A stretch of DNA of 45,512 nt from positions 1 through 45,512 of the forward strand of contig JABMNR010000078.1 of the NCBI GenBank assembly GCA_013203465.1, written 5' to 3'. Shown here in pieces: positions 1 to 8,997 of the stretch. Every line of letters starts with the position of its first letter. The stretch's first letter is position 1. This DNA is from Alphaproteobacteria bacterium. GTDB taxonomy: Bacteria > Pseudomonadota > Alphaproteobacteria > Thalassobaculales > Thalassobaculaceae. The notes below the pieces were generated by a model. It worked only from the letters and a program-made list of their open reading frames with translations. It was not told the origin of the DNA and made no database searches. Position numbers and translations under genes: made by a program.

Positions 1-559
1 CTGAGCCAGTCGATGCGGCGCAGGATATCAGATACATCGGCCCACCGGAGACGGTGCCGTCCTCGTATTCATTCCGGTATTTTACACCCAACGTACATTC
101 GGTGAATTTTGACGCCATGCCCAGAAGGCCGGCAAGGATCATCCAGAATGTTGCACCCGGGCCGCCAATACCAATCGCAACGGCAACACCCGCGATGTTC
201 CCCAAGCCAACAGTCCCCGAAAGGGCTGTCGCGAGGGCCTGAAAGTGGCTGACCTCACCAGCGTCGGCTGGGTCGGAATAATCGCCTTTAACCAATGCAA
301 TCGCGTGTTTGAAAAACCTGATCTGAACGAACCCGAAGTAGAGCGTGAACACGGTCGCCGCGATAACGAGCCACATCACGATCCACGGGAAACTAGTGCC
401 GGGAATCGGTGCAAAGATCAAGTTGACGAACGGTCCGGTTACTGTTGCGAAAGCGGCGTTTACTTTCTCATCTAAGCTTATCGCCTCTTGGGCGATCGCG
501 GGACTGACGAACAAACTTGAAGTCCCCAGCGCCAAAACTGTTTTCTGAAGAAGTTTCAT
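1..559 (-). CDS. Sodium:alanine symporter family (AGCS) protein, 5' part only
   Basis: The reading frame starts at an ATG on the minus strand (559-557) and runs off the left edge, so only about 186 N-terminal residues are present. Residues 1-20 form a hydrophobic signal-like segment ending in an Ala-Gln-Glu. A membrane helix follows ([20 protein letters not shown]), then the family hallmark [20 protein letters not shown] and a further helix with [16 protein letters not shown]. These match AGCS transporters, which bring in alanine or glycine with sodium across the inner membrane. The gene lies 12 bp behind the universal stress protein gene and has a good ribosome site (GGGAGAAC), so the two are probably one transcript. 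After GGPMY the last ten residues no longer resemble the family, so a frame error or divergence near the edge is possible. Base composition is clearly less GC-rich than the rest of the window. Confidence 0.85.
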   Translation of the reverse strand, partial: MKLLQKTVLALGTSSLFVSPAIAQEAISLDEKVNAAFATVTGPFVNLIFAPIPGTSFPWIVMWLVIAATVFTLYFGFVQIRFFKHAIALVKGDYSDPADAGEVSHFQALATALSGTVGLGNIAGVAVAIGIGGPGATFWMILAGLLGMASKFTECTLGVKYRNEYEDGTVSGGPMYLISCAASTGS

Positions 560-571
560 TGGTTGTTCTCC

Positions 572-1009
572 CTAACTCACGACCGTGACGGGCACGCTCG
601 CGTTCATGACCAGATTCACCACCGAACTTCCGAAAATGCGTTCTGTAATACCGCCCTGGGATGATCTATTCACGATGATCTGCTCGGCATTCTCTTCCAC
701 CGCAATGGCGTTCAGTGTGCTCGCGACGTGGCCATGACGGACTAGTCCTCTGGCCGCGAACCCTGCCTCTTTCAGAGCTGCAACCGCCGGGTCGACCACG
801 CGTTCCTTTGCCAATGAGATCTCTTCTTCTCTGCGCTTGTGGCGCTCGGCATTTTCTTCAGCGGTTTGGAACGAATACGGAGACCATTCGATAATATAAA
901 CGATCAGTAGCTCACAGCTTCCGATCAATTTCGCCATTTGTTTCCCATAAGCCAAGGCACGGTCTCCCGAGTTTTTCCCGTCTAGACCAATTACCAATTT
1001 TGTGGTCAT
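572..1009 (-). CDS. Universal stress protein (UspA family)
   Basis: A 145-residue single-domain Usp, the usual size for the family. These cytoplasmic proteins have a Rossmann-like fold and often bind ATP. The N-terminus LVIGLDGKNSGDRAL and the C-terminal block IFGSSVVNLVMNASVPVTVV fit the family. The nucleotide loop normally reads G-2x-G-9x-G-S/T. Here the first two glycines are replaced (Asn114-Arg-Ser-Ser117, then nine residues to Gly127-Ser128), so ATP binding may be weak or lost. The start is supported by GGGAGG about nine bases upstream. It is the first gene of a likely two-gene unit with the symporter. Which stress it answers cannot be told from sequence. Confidence 0.9.
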   Translation of the reverse strand: MTTKLVIGLDGKNSGDRALAYGKQMAKLIGSCELLIVYIIEWSPYSFQTAEENAERHKRREEEISLAKERVVDPAVAALKEAGFAARGLVRHGHVASTLNAIAVEENAEQIIVNRSSQGGITERIFGSSVVNLVMNASVPVTVVS

Positions 1010-1606
1010 TTGATTCTACCTCCCATTGTCTTTCTCCCACTGTCTTGCCGAATTTTGGTCAGGTTTTGTGCTTTGTATCAATAGGATCATGGGGGAAAAC
1101 TTTAAGCCACCGCAAAATGTCACCGACATCCTCATCGCCGCCGAATACTGTAATTGCTTCAGCTTCTGCGGGGCGCGGCTAAAATTAATCGGAAAATATT
1201 CTAACCAAAAGCACGCTGTGACGATGGGTGACATGAGCGTTGGGCGAACACTGCGTTCGGGACAAGGCGTTGGTGTTCTGGCCGGGCTTCAGTCTATGGG
1301 TGCTCGGTGACGCGAAGCACGCTCGTCTGGCCCGTGTTCGAGTTGACCGGATCTTCGGTGTCGCTGCGGTGGCTGTCGTTCTGCGTCACGGCACCGGTCA
1401 TCGTCGGCGGGTTTCGCGGTTCCGGGTGCGCGCGCGACCATCGCCGGAGTCGTGCTGATCACCCGCGTGGTCGGTGGTTCGGGGTTGACCATCGCCGAGC
1501 TGCGCCGGACCCGATAATCAGCGCGCCCGCTCAATTGCGCGCCGGAACCCGTCGGGCTATCGTCCGCAGCCAATTGGCTGACCCAATCCTCCAAGGAGAC
1601 TCTGGA
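1010..1606. other. Intergenic stretch with possible decayed coding remnant
   Basis: About 600 bases without a convincing intact gene. The left part (1010-1240) is relatively AT-rich and should hold the promoter of the minus-strand stress protein gene. From about 1246 to 1517 three plus-strand frames in succession give protein-like, hydrophobic text: VFWPGFSLWVLGDA, then WLSFCVTAPVIVGG, then RATIAGVVLITRVVGGSG ending in a TAA at 1515-1517. Joining them needs two frame changes. This could be a broken small membrane protein, for example the end of a drug/metabolite-type transporter, or a chance result of high GC. I see no start signal for it. Confidence 0.25.
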
Positions 1607-1846
1607 ATGACCGAACCGGTCTGCGCGCAGAAAAAGCCCTATGCGGTCGATGTCGAAGAAGGCAAAGCGTATTTCTGGTGCGCGTGCGGCTTGAGCGGCA
1701 AGCAGCCGTTCTGCGACGGATCGCACTCGGGGACGGGCCTCGTGCCGCGGCGCTTTAAGGCCGAGAAAGCGGACACCGTGTATTTCTGCGGCTGCAAGGC
1801 GACCGGCGGCGCACCGCTCTGCGACGGCACCCACAATACTCTGTGA
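1607..1846 (+). CDS. Two-site CDGSH iron-sulfur domain protein
   Basis: A 79-residue protein with two complete CDGSH motifs (C-x-C-x2-S/T-x3-P-x-C-D-G-S/T-H): CACGLSGKQPFCDGSH and CGCKATGGAPLCDGTH. Each motif uses three Cys and one His to hold a redox-active, often labile 2Fe-2S cluster. The tandem arrangement is the bacterial form of the mitoNEET family. No membrane anchor is present, so it should be cytoplasmic. The frame is open further upstream, but AAGGAG at 1593-1598 with eight bases to the ATG at 1607 fixes the start. The following lipoprotein gene begins within 6 bp of its stop, which suggests co-transcription. Partner and physiological role are unknown. Confidence 0.9.
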   Translation: MTEPVCAQKKPYAVDVEEGKAYFWCACGLSGKQPFCDGSHSGTGLVPRRFKAEKADTVYFCGCKATGGAPLCDGTHNTL

Positions 1847-1851
1847 GAACC

Positions 1852-2385
1852 ATGCGGAGAACCATGCGCGCTTTCGCGATAACGGCTCTGGGGGTGGTGT
1901 TGGCGGCGACGCTGGCGTCTTGCGCGTCCGACACACCGCCGCCGCCTTGCCCATCGGCCGGCACGCCAGCGACTCTGGATCGGGTCACCGCGTTCCGCGA
2001 GGGTGGCGGCCGCGACCTGACGGAGGTGCTGTTCGACGCGCGAATCGACGGCGTGAACACGATTTGTGATTATGGCAAGGATGGTGTCGCGGTTGATTTG
2101 GCGGTTCGCTTCGTGGCCGAACGCGGGCCCGCCGAGCGGGATCGGCTGGCGGCGTTGCGCTATTTCGTGGCGGTCGAGCGCGCGTTCGGTGAGGTTACGG
2201 CGAAACAGATCTACGATCTGCCGATGCCGTTCGAGGGCAACAACCGACGGGTCGGCCGGATCGAGCAAATCAAGGTCTTCGTCCCGGTGCCGGCCAACGG
2301 CAGTTTCTCGGGGGTGCGGGTCCTGGTCGGTTTTCAACTGACCGCCGAACAACTCGACTACAACCGGGCCAGCGCCGCACGCTGA
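1852..2385 (+). CDS. Predicted lipoprotein of unknown function
   Basis: About 177 residues. The N-terminus has basic residues (MRRTMR), a hydrophobic stretch and a lipobox LASC with Cys24, so the product should be processed by signal peptidase II and anchored in a membrane. The mature part begins with a short Pro-rich linker followed by a mixed globular domain that I do not recognise. The ATG at 1852 is chosen. The ATG at 1864 (GGAG four bases upstream) and an overlapping GTG at 1843 are also possible, and all three keep the signal sequence. It sits directly behind the CDGSH gene and ahead of the glycine operon promoter. It could belong to a conserved lipoprotein family of alphaproteobacteria, but I cannot name one. 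Confidence 0.75.
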   Translation: MRRTMRAFAITALGVVLAATLASCASDTPPPPCPSAGTPATLDRVTAFREGGGRDLTEVLFDARIDGVNTICDYGKDGVAVDLAVRFVAERGPAERDRLAALRYFVAVERAFGEVTAKQIYDLPMPFEGNNRRVGRIEQIKVFVPVPANGSFSGVRVLVGFQLTAEQLDYNRASAAR

Positions 2386-2435
2386 GACCGGTCAGCCGGC
2401 GTCCCCAGTCCGCGGGCCGTAACCGAGAGCCGGGC

Positions 2436-2463
2436 TTGCAAGCGCGGCGGTGTGCGGTATCCT
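2436..2463 (+). promoter_or_regulatory. Probable sigma-70-type promoter of the gcv operon
   Basis: TTGCAA at 2436-2441 and TATCCT at 2458-2463 are separated by 16 bases. This would start transcription near 2470, about 15 bases before the first aptamer of the glycine riboswitch. The position fits well; the match to consensus is moderate. Confidence 0.45.
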
Positions 2464-2484
2464 CACGGCCACATAACCCACGAC

Positions 2485-2687
2485 CCTCGGGGGAGAGAGC
2501 GGCGGATCCGGCGCTTGTTCACCCTGGATCGCGGCCGACGCCGAAGGAGCAACCGCCCCCGGAAACTCTCAGGCGAAGGTACCCCGAGGCGAGGTAACTC
2601 TGGAGAGCAGGCGGGAGTCCGCCTCACCGACGGGGAACGCCAGGCCAGACGATCGGCCCGGTTAATCTCTCAGGTCCTTGGACAGAG
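2485..2687 (+). promoter_or_regulatory. Tandem glycine riboswitch (two aptamers)
   Basis: Two glycine aptamers in series precede gcvT. Aptamer 1 is closed by CCTCGG (2485-2490) pairing with CCGAGG (2584-2589) and contains the conserved core text GCCGAAGGAGCAA and AAACTCTCAGGCGAAGG. Aptamer 2 is closed by CTCTG (2598-2602) with CAGAG (2683-2687) and contains GGAGAG, CACCGACGGGG and AATCTCTCAGGTCC. This is the standard gcvT element, which switches on glycine catabolism when glycine is plentiful. Gene content downstream (gcvT, gcvH, gcvP) agrees. A reading frame open through this region from a TTG at 2678 lies inside the RNA element and is not the gene start. Confidence 0.95.
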
Positions 2688-2699
2688 GGGGTGCGCGTG

Positions 2700-2730
2700 T
2701 CGGCGGTTGTCGGCGCGTGGTAACCGCCGA
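2700..2730 (+). promoter_or_regulatory. Stem-loop between glycine aptamers and gcvT start (possible expression platform)
   Basis: TCGGCGGTT (2700-2708) is perfectly complementary to AACCGCCGA (2722-2730), with a 13-base loop. It ends one base before the gcvT ribosome site GGGGA (2732-2736). No U-run follows, so it is not an intrinsic terminator. GGTCC inside aptamer 2 (2673-2677) can also pair with GGACC (2734-2738) over the ribosome site. Translational control is therefore the more likely mode; this is inference. Confidence 0.5.
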
Positions 2731-2740
2731 TGGGGACCAC

Positions 2741-3871
2741 ATGAGCGAGACATCCGGTCGCGACAGCGACGCCCTCCACACCACACCACTCGATGCGTTG
2801 CATCGCGAACTCGGCGCCAAGATGGTGCCGTTCGCCGGCTATGCCATGCCGGTCCAGTATCCGATGGGCATCCTGGGCGAGCATAAGCACACCCGCACCG
2901 CCGCCGGGTTGTTTGATGTTTCGCACATGGGACAGTTGCGCATCGATGACCCGAACGGTGTCGCCGCCGCGGCCGCCCGGCTGGAACAGCTGGTGCCCGG
3001 CGAGATCCAGGCGCTGGCCGAAGGCCGCATGCGCTACACCCAGTTCACCACCGCCGATGGCGGTATTCTCGACGACCTGATGGTGACCAACGCCGGGGAT
3101 CATCTGTTCCTGGTGGTGAACGCCGCCTGCAAGGCCGATGACACGGCCCGTCTGCGCGGCCATTTCGGCGACGCGGTGACCGAGCTGCCGGATCGGGCGT
3201 TGCTGGCGCTGCAGGGGCCGAAGGCGGCTGAGGCGCTGGGACCGCTGGCGCCGGGGGTTGCCGAGATGACCTTCATGACCGCGCTCGCGACGACGGTCGA
3301 CGGGGTACCGGCGTTCGTTACCCGCTCCGGCTATACCGGTGAGGACGGCTACGAGATGTCGCTGCCGGCCGACGCGGCCGAGCGGATCGCCAGGAAACTT
3401 CTGGGTCATGAGGCGGTGGCGCCGATCGGCCTCGGCGCGCGCGATTCGCTGCGACTGGAAGCGGGGCTGTGTCTCTACGGCCACGACATCGACACCACGA
3501 CGTCGCTGGTCGAGGCCGGATTGGTCTGGTCGATCGGCAAGCGTCGGCGCGAGGAGGGCGGCTTTCCAGGGTTCGAGCGGGTGCGGCGCGAGCTGGCCGA
3601 GGGACCGGCGCGCCGGCGTGTCGGCATCTTGCCCGAGGGCCGTGCCCCGGCGCGCGAAGGCACCGAGATCACCGACCAAGACGGCCGTTCGATCGGGTCG
3701 GTCACCAGCGGCGGGTTCGGGCCGACCGTCGCGGGACCGGTCGCCATGGGCTATGTCGAGACCGCTCACGCGGCGGTGGGAACCAAGGTTCAGCTCGTCG
3801 TGCGCGGCAAACCGATGCCGGCGGCGGTGGCCAAGCTGCCCTTCGTGGCGCCCGGCTACAAACGCGGCTGA
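2741..3871 (+). CDS. gcvT: Glycine cleavage system T-protein (aminomethyltransferase)
   Basis: 376 residues, the normal length for GcvT. The enzyme takes the aminomethyl group from the lipoyl arm of H-protein, releases ammonia and passes the one-carbon unit to tetrahydrofolate. Recognisable blocks are KMVPFAGYAMPVQYP, GLFDVSHMGQ, GGILDDLMV (residues 108-115), SGYTGEDGYE, RDSLRLEAGLCLYGHD and, near the C-terminus, TSGGFGPTV. The ATG at 2741 is chosen because it follows GGGGA by four bases and gives the usual N-terminus; the frame upstream runs into the riboswitch. It is the first gene of the gcvTHP operon and should be controlled by glycine through that riboswitch. Confidence 0.97.
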   Translation: MSETSGRDSDALHTTPLDALHRELGAKMVPFAGYAMPVQYPMGILGEHKHTRTAAGLFDVSHMGQLRIDDPNGVAAAAARLEQLVPGEIQALAEGRMRYTQFTTADGGILDDLMVTNAGDHLFLVVNAACKADDTARLRGHFGDAVTELPDRALLALQGPKAAEALGPLAPGVAEMTFMTALATTVDGVPAFVTRSGYTGEDGYEMSLPADAAERIARKLLGHEAVAPIGLGARDSLRLEAGLCLYGHDIDTTTSLVEAGLVWSIGKRRREEGGFPGFERVRRELAEGPARRRVGILPEGRAPAREGTEITDQDGRSIGSVTSGGFGPTVAGPVAMGYVETAHAAVGTKVQLVVRGKPMPAAVAKLPFVAPGYKRG

Positions 3872-3919
3872 GCGGCTGACCAGCCAAGCGAACGGTATTC
3901 AGGGAACAGGGAGACAACC

Positions 3920-4288
3920 ATGACCACCAAATTTACCGAGGATCACGAATGGGTCGCCGTCGAGGACGGTGTCGGCACGGTCGGGATTACCGACCACGCC
4001 CAGGAACAGCTTGGTGACATCGTCTACATCGATCTGCCGACGGTGGGCCAAACCCTGTCCAAGGGCGACGAGGCCGGGGTCGTCGAATCGGTCAAGGCGG
4101 CCAGCGAGATCTATGCGCCGGTCTCGGGCGAGATCGTCGCGGTTAACGAGGCCTTGGTCGATGCGCCGCAGAGCGTGAACGACGATGCCGAGGGCGGCGG
4201 CTGGTTCTTCAAGATCAAGCTGTCCGATACCAGCGAGTTGGACGGCTTGATGGATGCCGACGCCTACAAAGCTCATGCCGAGGCCTGA
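3920..4288 (+). CDS. gcvH: Glycine cleavage system H-protein
   Basis: 122 residues, standard for the lipoyl carrier of the glycine cleavage complex. The text [27 protein letters not shown] and [16 protein letters not shown] is diagnostic. Lys59 in ESVKA is the lipoylated residue that shuttles the aminomethyl group between P-, T- and L-proteins. A ribosome site GGGAG lies about seven bases before the ATG. It is 48 bp behind gcvT and 36 bp ahead of gcvP. No lipoamide dehydrogenase gene is in the window; the L-protein is usually shared with other complexes. Confidence 0.97.
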   Translation: MTTKFTEDHEWVAVEDGVGTVGITDHAQEQLGDIVYIDLPTVGQTLSKGDEAGVVESVKAASEIYAPVSGEIVAVNEALVDAPQSVNDDAEGGGWFFKIKLSDTSELDGLMDADAYKAHAEA

Positions 4289-4324
4289 TACCAAGCCGTT
4301 CCCGTCGCTTCAGGAGATGCTCAG

Positions 4325-7207
4325 ATGACCGCCCGCCCGACCTTGGACGCCTTGACCGGCAGCGACGATTTCATCGCGCGACACATCGGCCCCAACGCCG
4401 CCGAGCGCGATGCGATGCTTGCCGTACTGGGCTATGACAGCCTCGACGCCCTGACGGACGCGGCGGTACCGGACAGCATTCGCCTCGGTCGAGATCTGGC
4501 GCTTGACGCTCCGCAGTCGGAAGCGACGGTGTTGGCGGAATTGCGGGGTCTCGCGGCGCAGAACCGGGTGCTGACCTCGCTGATCGGGCAGGGTTACTAC
4601 GGCACGATCACGCCGGGCGTCATTCAACGCAACGTGCTGGAGAACCCGGCTTGGTACACCGCTTACACGCCCTATCAGCCGGAGATCAGCCAAGGCCGGC
4701 TTGAGGCGTTGATCAATTTCCAGACCATGGTCATCGATCTGACCGGCATGGACATCGCCAACGCCTCGCTGCTGGACGAAGCCACGGCGGCGGCGGAAGC
4801 CATGGCGCTCGCCCGCAAGCTGGCCAAGAGCACGGGTAACGTCTTCTTCGTCTCCAAGCATACCCTGCCCCAGACGATTGCCGTGCTGCGCACCCGGGCC
4901 GAGCCGATCGGCATCGAGATCGTGGTCGGCGATGAGGCCGATGATTTGCCGCAGGGCACATTTGGCGTGCTGCTGCAGTACCCGGCCACCAACGGGACAG
5001 TGACGGATTTGCGCGCCGTGGTCGAGAACGCTCACGCCCGCGGCGCCTTCGTGGCGGTCGCCGCCGATCTGCTGGCGCTGACCCTGCTGACACCGCCTGG
5101 AGAATGGGGCGTGGACGCGGTCGTCGGCACCACCCAGCGGTTTGGCGTGCCCATGGGTTTCGGCGGCCCGCACGCGGCTTACTTCGCCACCCGCGACGCG
5201 CACAAGCGCCACATGCCCGGCCGCCTGGCTGGGGTGTCGATCGACGCCAAGGGCCGGCCAGCCTATCGCCTGACCTTGCAGACTCGTGAGCAGCACATCC
5301 GGCGTGAGAAGGCGACCTCGAACATCTGTACGGCCCAGGTCCTGCTGGCGGTGATCGCATCGATGTACGCGGTCTATCACGGACCGGAGGGGCTGACGCG
5401 GATCGCCCGCCGGGTGCACCGGCTGACGGCGGTGCTCGCCGAAGGGCTGCGCCGGCTCGGCTATACCTTGGAGAGCGACCGGTTCTTCGACACCGTGACC
5501 GTGCTGTCCAAGGATTGGGCCGCCACCATCTGGGAATCCGCCCGGATGGAGGGCATCAATCTGCGCTGGCTGGACAACGCGGTGGGCGTCTCGCTGGATG
5601 AGACCTGTGACCGGCAAACGGTGGAGACGCTGTGGTCCTGCTTCTGGCAGGGCTCGGAGGCGGAGTTCAGCTTCGACGAGATCGAGGCGTCGGTGCCGGA
5701 CGCCCTGCCGGAGACCGTGCGGCGGCGCTCGGCGTTCCTGACCCATCCGGTGTTCCATCAGCACCGGTCGGAGACCGAAATGCTGCGGTATCTGCGGCGG
5801 CTGGCCGACAAGGATATTGCCCTTGATCGCTCGATGATCCCGCTCGGCTCCTGCACCATGAAGCTGAACGCGACGACCGAGATGATGCCGATCACCTGGC
5901 CGGAATTCGCCTCGCTGCATCCGTTCGCGCCGGTCGATCAGACGGGCGGATACCACAAGCTGATCGCCGATCTGGAACAGATGTTGGCGGCGGCTACCGG
6001 CTACGCGGCGGTGTCGCTGCAGCCGAACTCGGGGGCGCAGGGCGAGTATGCCGGATTGCTGACCATCCGGGCCTATCACCGTGCGCGGGGCGATGCGCAT
6101 CGCGATGTCTGTCTGATCCCGTCCTCGGCCCATGGCACCAACCCCGCCTCGGCGGCGATGGCTGGCATGCGGGTGGTGGTGGTCGTCTGCGACGATCACG
6201 GCAATGTCGATGTCGACGACCTGAAAGCCAAGGCCGAGGCGCATGCCGCCGACCTGGCCGCCCTGATGATCACGTACCCGTCGACCCATGGCGTGTTCGA
6301 GACGCGGGTAAAGGAGATCTGCGCGATCGTTCACGAACACGGTGGGCAGGTCTATACCGACGGCGCCAATCTGAACGCCTTGGTCGGGCTGTGCTCGCTG
6401 TTGGAGTTCGGCTCCGACGTCAGTCACATGAACCTGCACAAGACATTCTGCATCCCACATGGCGGCGGCGGGCCCGGCGTCGGCCCGATCGGGGTGGCTG
6501 AGCATCTGGTGCCGTTCCTGCCGGGCCACGAGGCGCTGGACCGGGGCGACACGGCGATCGGCCCGGTGACGGCGGCGCCCTGGGGCAGCGCGGGCATCTT
6601 GCCGATCAGCTGGGCTTATATCCGGATGATGGGGGCGGAAGGCCTGACCCGGGCATCCCAGACCGCGATCCTCAACGCCAATTATCTGGCCAAGCGGTTG
6701 GGCGAGCATTATCCGGTGCTCTATACCGGCCCCAGTGGCCTGGTGGCGCACGAGTGCATCATCGATCTGCGGCCGATCAAGGAGACCAGCGGCGTGACGG
6801 TGGACGACGTGGCCAAGCGGCTGATGGATTTCGGCTTTCATGCGCCGACCATGAGTTGGCCGGTGGCCGGTACCCTGATGATCGAGCCGACCGAGAGCGA
6901 GACCAAGGATGAGCTCGATCGTTTCATCGGCGCGATGGCGGCGATCCGTTTGGAGATCGCGGCGATCGAGGCGGGCACGGTCGCGGTCGAGGAGTCGGCG
7001 CTGCGCCACGCCCCACACACCGCCGATGACCTGTTGTCGGATGACTGGGACCGGCCCTACACCCGTCGCCAGGGGGCCTACCCGCGACCGGGCATGGAGC
7101 CGTCGAAATACTGGCCCCCGGTCTCCCGCATCGACAACGTTTATGGTGACCGCCATATCGTCTGCACCTGCCCGCCGCTGGAAGCCTACCAGGACGCGGC
7201 GGACTAA
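4325..7207 (+). CDS. gcvP: Glycine dehydrogenase (decarboxylating), P-protein
   Basis: 960 residues, the one-chain form in which the two homologous halves (GcvPA- and GcvPB-like) are fused. The PLP enzyme decarboxylates glycine and loads the remaining aminomethyl group on H-protein. The N-terminal half begins [11 protein letters not shown] and carries [14 protein letters not shown] and [15 protein letters not shown]. The C-terminal half has [30 protein letters not shown] and [16 protein letters not shown], where Lys706 is the Schiff-base lysine. AGGAG precedes the ATG by about nine bases. It is the last gene of the operon. A long antisense frame across the gene is a high-GC artefact. Confidence 0.97.
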   Translation: MTARPTLDALTGSDDFIARHIGPNAAERDAMLAVLGYDSLDALTDAAVPDSIRLGRDLALDAPQSEATVLAELRGLAAQNRVLTSLIGQGYYGTITPGVIQRNVLENPAWYTAYTPYQPEISQGRLEALINFQTMVIDLTGMDIANASLLDEATAAAEAMALARKLAKSTGNVFFVSKHTLPQTIAVLRTRAEPIGIEIVVGDEADDLPQGTFGVLLQYPATNGTVTDLRAVVENAHARGAFVAVAADLLALTLLTPPGEWGVDAVVGTTQRFGVPMGFGGPHAAYFATRDAHKRHMPGRLAGVSIDAKGRPAYRLTLQTREQHIRREKATSNICTAQVLLAVIASMYAVYHGPEGLTRIARRVHRLTAVLAEGLRRLGYTLESDRFFDTVTVLSKDWAATIWESARMEGINLRWLDNAVGVSLDETCDRQTVETLWSCFWQGSEAEFSFDEIEASVPDALPETVRRRSAFLTHPVFHQHRSETEMLRYLRRLADKDIALDRSMIPLGSCTMKLNATTEMMPITWPEFASLHPFAPVDQTGGYHKLIADLEQMLAAATGYAAVSLQPNSGAQGEYAGLLTIRAYHRARGDAHRDVCLIPSSAHGTNPASAAMAGMRVVVVVCDDHGNVDVDDLKAKAEAHAADLAALMITYPSTHGVFETRVKEICAIVHEHGGQVYTDGANLNALVGLCSLLEFGSDVSHMNLHKTFCIPHGGGGPGVGPIGVAEHLVPFLPGHEALDRGDTAIGPVTAAPWGSAGILPISWAYIRMMGAEGLTRASQTAILNANYLAKRLGEHYPVLYTGPSGLVAHECIIDLRPIKETSGVTVDDVAKRLMDFGFHAPTMSWPVAGTLMIEPTESETKDELDRFIGAMAAIRLEIAAIEAGTVAVEESALRHAPHTADDLLSDDWDRPYTRRQGAYPRPGMEPSKYWPPVSRIDNVYGDRHIVCTCPPLEAYQDAAD

Positions 7208-7247
7208 GGGCTAGAGCCGGATCAACAGGCTACCGGTCACTGGCGTG

Positions 7248-8975
7248 TCAGTTCGGCAGGTCCGAGGCGTTCTGCACCACCAGGATGCCGAGCCGGGTTT
7301 CCCGGCCGCGTACGTCGACCTCGATCGCTTCGGCGCCGGGCAACTCGACACCGGCCCGCTCGGCCAGTGCCGAGGAGACGATCAGTTGGCTCGGATGCTC
7401 CTTGGTCAGCGTCTCAAGCCGGCTGGCGGTGTTGACCGTGTCACCGACGGCGGTGACCCCGCGCACTTGGCCGTAGCCCATCTCGCCGACAATAGCCGGG
7501 CCGATATGGATGCCGATGCCGATGCGCAGCGGCTCCTTAAGGTCGCTGGCCATGCTGGCGTTCAGATCGTCGAGCCGGCGGCCCATCTCGCGGGCGGCGG
7601 CCAGCGCCTGACGGGCGCCGGTGGCGGGATCGCTGTCGACACCGAACAGCGCCATGATGCCGTCGCCGATGAATTTATCGATACGGCCGCCCGCGCCCTC
7701 GATCGCGGCTCCCATCTCGGCGAAATAGCGGTTCAGGATGAACACCACGTCATAGGGCAGGCGTTTTTCCGACACGCGGGTGAAGCCGCGGATGTCGGCG
7801 AACAGCACGGCGATCTCCAACTCCTGACCTTGAAGGTAGTTCGGCCCGCCGCGCGTATCGTCCATGCCGGCGTTATGCGGCGGCAGCAGCGGTGTCACCT
7901 CCAAGCCGTCGATCACCTCGGTCTGGCAGGCCAACCGCACATTGGGCGGCGCGGCGACGCGGGTGAGCACCTTGGCCTCGGTCTCGCTTGGCGCGGGCAG
8001 TTGGTCGAGGCCGTGGTTGATCCGGATGCGGCATGTCGAGCAACGTCCGCGTCCACCGCACACCGACGCATGGGGAATGCCGTTGGTGCGGCTGACTTCC
8101 AACACGGTCATGCCCTTGGTCGCCGCGACCGCCCGGCCGGAGCCATAACGGATGCGCACCCCGCGATGCCGCAGTTCGTAGGCGAGGCGGATCCAGCGCG
8201 CGACCAGGGCCCCGCCGATCATGGCGGCGAAGAGCAGTCGCGCGTGGTCGATCAACGCCAGCGTCGCCTGGATTTGGGCTTGCGGTGGCAGCGCCATGCC
8301 GGCGACCGCCAGATGCAGCCATTCGCGATCGACAGCCAGTTGGCGAATCTCCATGCCGGCGGCGATATAGCCGGACATCGCCAGCGCCGGGACCAACAGC
8401 GCGGTCGCGAACAGCCAGGGTGCTGCGTCCTTGTACCAGTTGCGATAGCGCAGCCAGAGATGGATACCGATGCAGCCATGGGTCCAGGCGACCAGCAGGG
8501 CGAGCGCCTGTTGCGCACCAAGCCACGGATTGAACACCCATAAATTCAACAGCACGTAGGTGTAGTCGGTGCGTACGCCGTGAAATTCACCCAGGTAGCT
8601 GGTGGCGATCACGTGGCCCAGCAACAACATCGGCGTGAGCAGGCCGAGGGTGAGCTGCCCAACCTCGGGCCAGCTCATGCGGATGAAGGCGTCGCGCAGA
8701 TAAATCGCCCGCAGGGCGATCGTCACGTGCAGGCCAAGGGCGGTGTACAGCACCAAGCTGCCCGGCGGTACGCGCCAGATGTCCATGATCGCGCGCCGCG
8801 CCGCGTCCAGCGAGTCGAGTGACCATAGCCCAAAAGTGTGGTTGATCAGATGCGAGGTGACGAACGCCAACAGGATCAGGCCGGTGACAAGCCGGAGCTT
8901 GGCTATGACCGTACTCCACGGAAACCTGCTCCCGGTACGCTCGCTCGCCGCCGTTGCCGCCATGCCGCCCGCCAC
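7248..8975 (-). CDS. Six-helix membrane, 2Fe-2S ferredoxin and class III adenylate cyclase (CyaC-like)
   Basis: 575 residues in three parts. Residues 25-265 form about six membrane helices with many helix histidines (His42, 46, 83, 121, 166, 172). This resembles the diheme cytochrome b anchor of succinate:quinone oxidoreductases. Residues 272-365 are a ferredoxin-like domain with Cys306, Cys312, Cys315 and Cys350 for a 2Fe-2S cluster. Residues 385-570 are a class III cyclase: metal-binding Asp394 (FADIRGFT) and Asp438, adenine-specifying Lys434 and Thr510, and Asn517 and Arg521 for catalysis, so it should make cAMP. The same layout is known for Sinorhizobium meliloti CyaC, whose activity follows the quinone redox state. 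The GTG at 8975 has GGAG upstream; the ATG at 8963 is an alternative. It is divergent from the ABC cassette. Confidence 0.9.
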   Translation of the reverse strand: MAGGMAATAASERTGSRFPWSTVIAKLRLVTGLILLAFVTSHLINHTFGLWSLDSLDAARRAIMDIWRVPPGSLVLYTALGLHVTIALRAIYLRDAFIRMSWPEVGQLTLGLLTPMLLLGHVIATSYLGEFHGVRTDYTYVLLNLWVFNPWLGAQQALALLVAWTHGCIGIHLWLRYRNWYKDAAPWLFATALLVPALAMSGYIAAGMEIRQLAVDREWLHLAVAGMALPPQAQIQATLALIDHARLLFAAMIGGALVARWIRLAYELRHRGVRIRYGSGRAVAATKGMTVLEVSRTNGIPHASVCGGRGRCSTCRIRINHGLDQLPAPSETEAKVLTRVAAPPNVRLACQTEVIDGLEVTPLLPPHNAGMDDTRGGPNYLQGQELEIAVLFADIRGFTRVSEKRLPYDVVFILNRYFAEMGAAIEGAGGRIDKFIGDGIMALFGVDSDPATGARQALAAAREMGRRLDDLNASMASDLKEPLRIGIGIHIGPAIVGEMGYGQVRGVTAVGDTVNTASRLETLTKEHPSQLIVSSALAERAGVELPGAEAIEVDVRGRETRLGILVVQNASDLPN

Positions 8976-8997
8976 CGCTGAATCTCCACGTACGGGA

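Noticed and set aside
1026-1310. 94-codon plus-strand frame in the left intergenic region
   Set aside because: No ribosome site, no recognisable features, and it overlaps the expected promoter of the stress protein gene.
2452-2886. Open frame across the glycine riboswitch
   Set aside because: It overlaps both aptamers and the start of gcvT in another frame and encodes Arg-rich text without similarity.
4310-7156. 948-codon open frame antisense to gcvP
   Set aside because: Its translation is Arg/His/Gln-rich with no family features and mirrors the codon pattern of gcvP; typical high-GC shadow.
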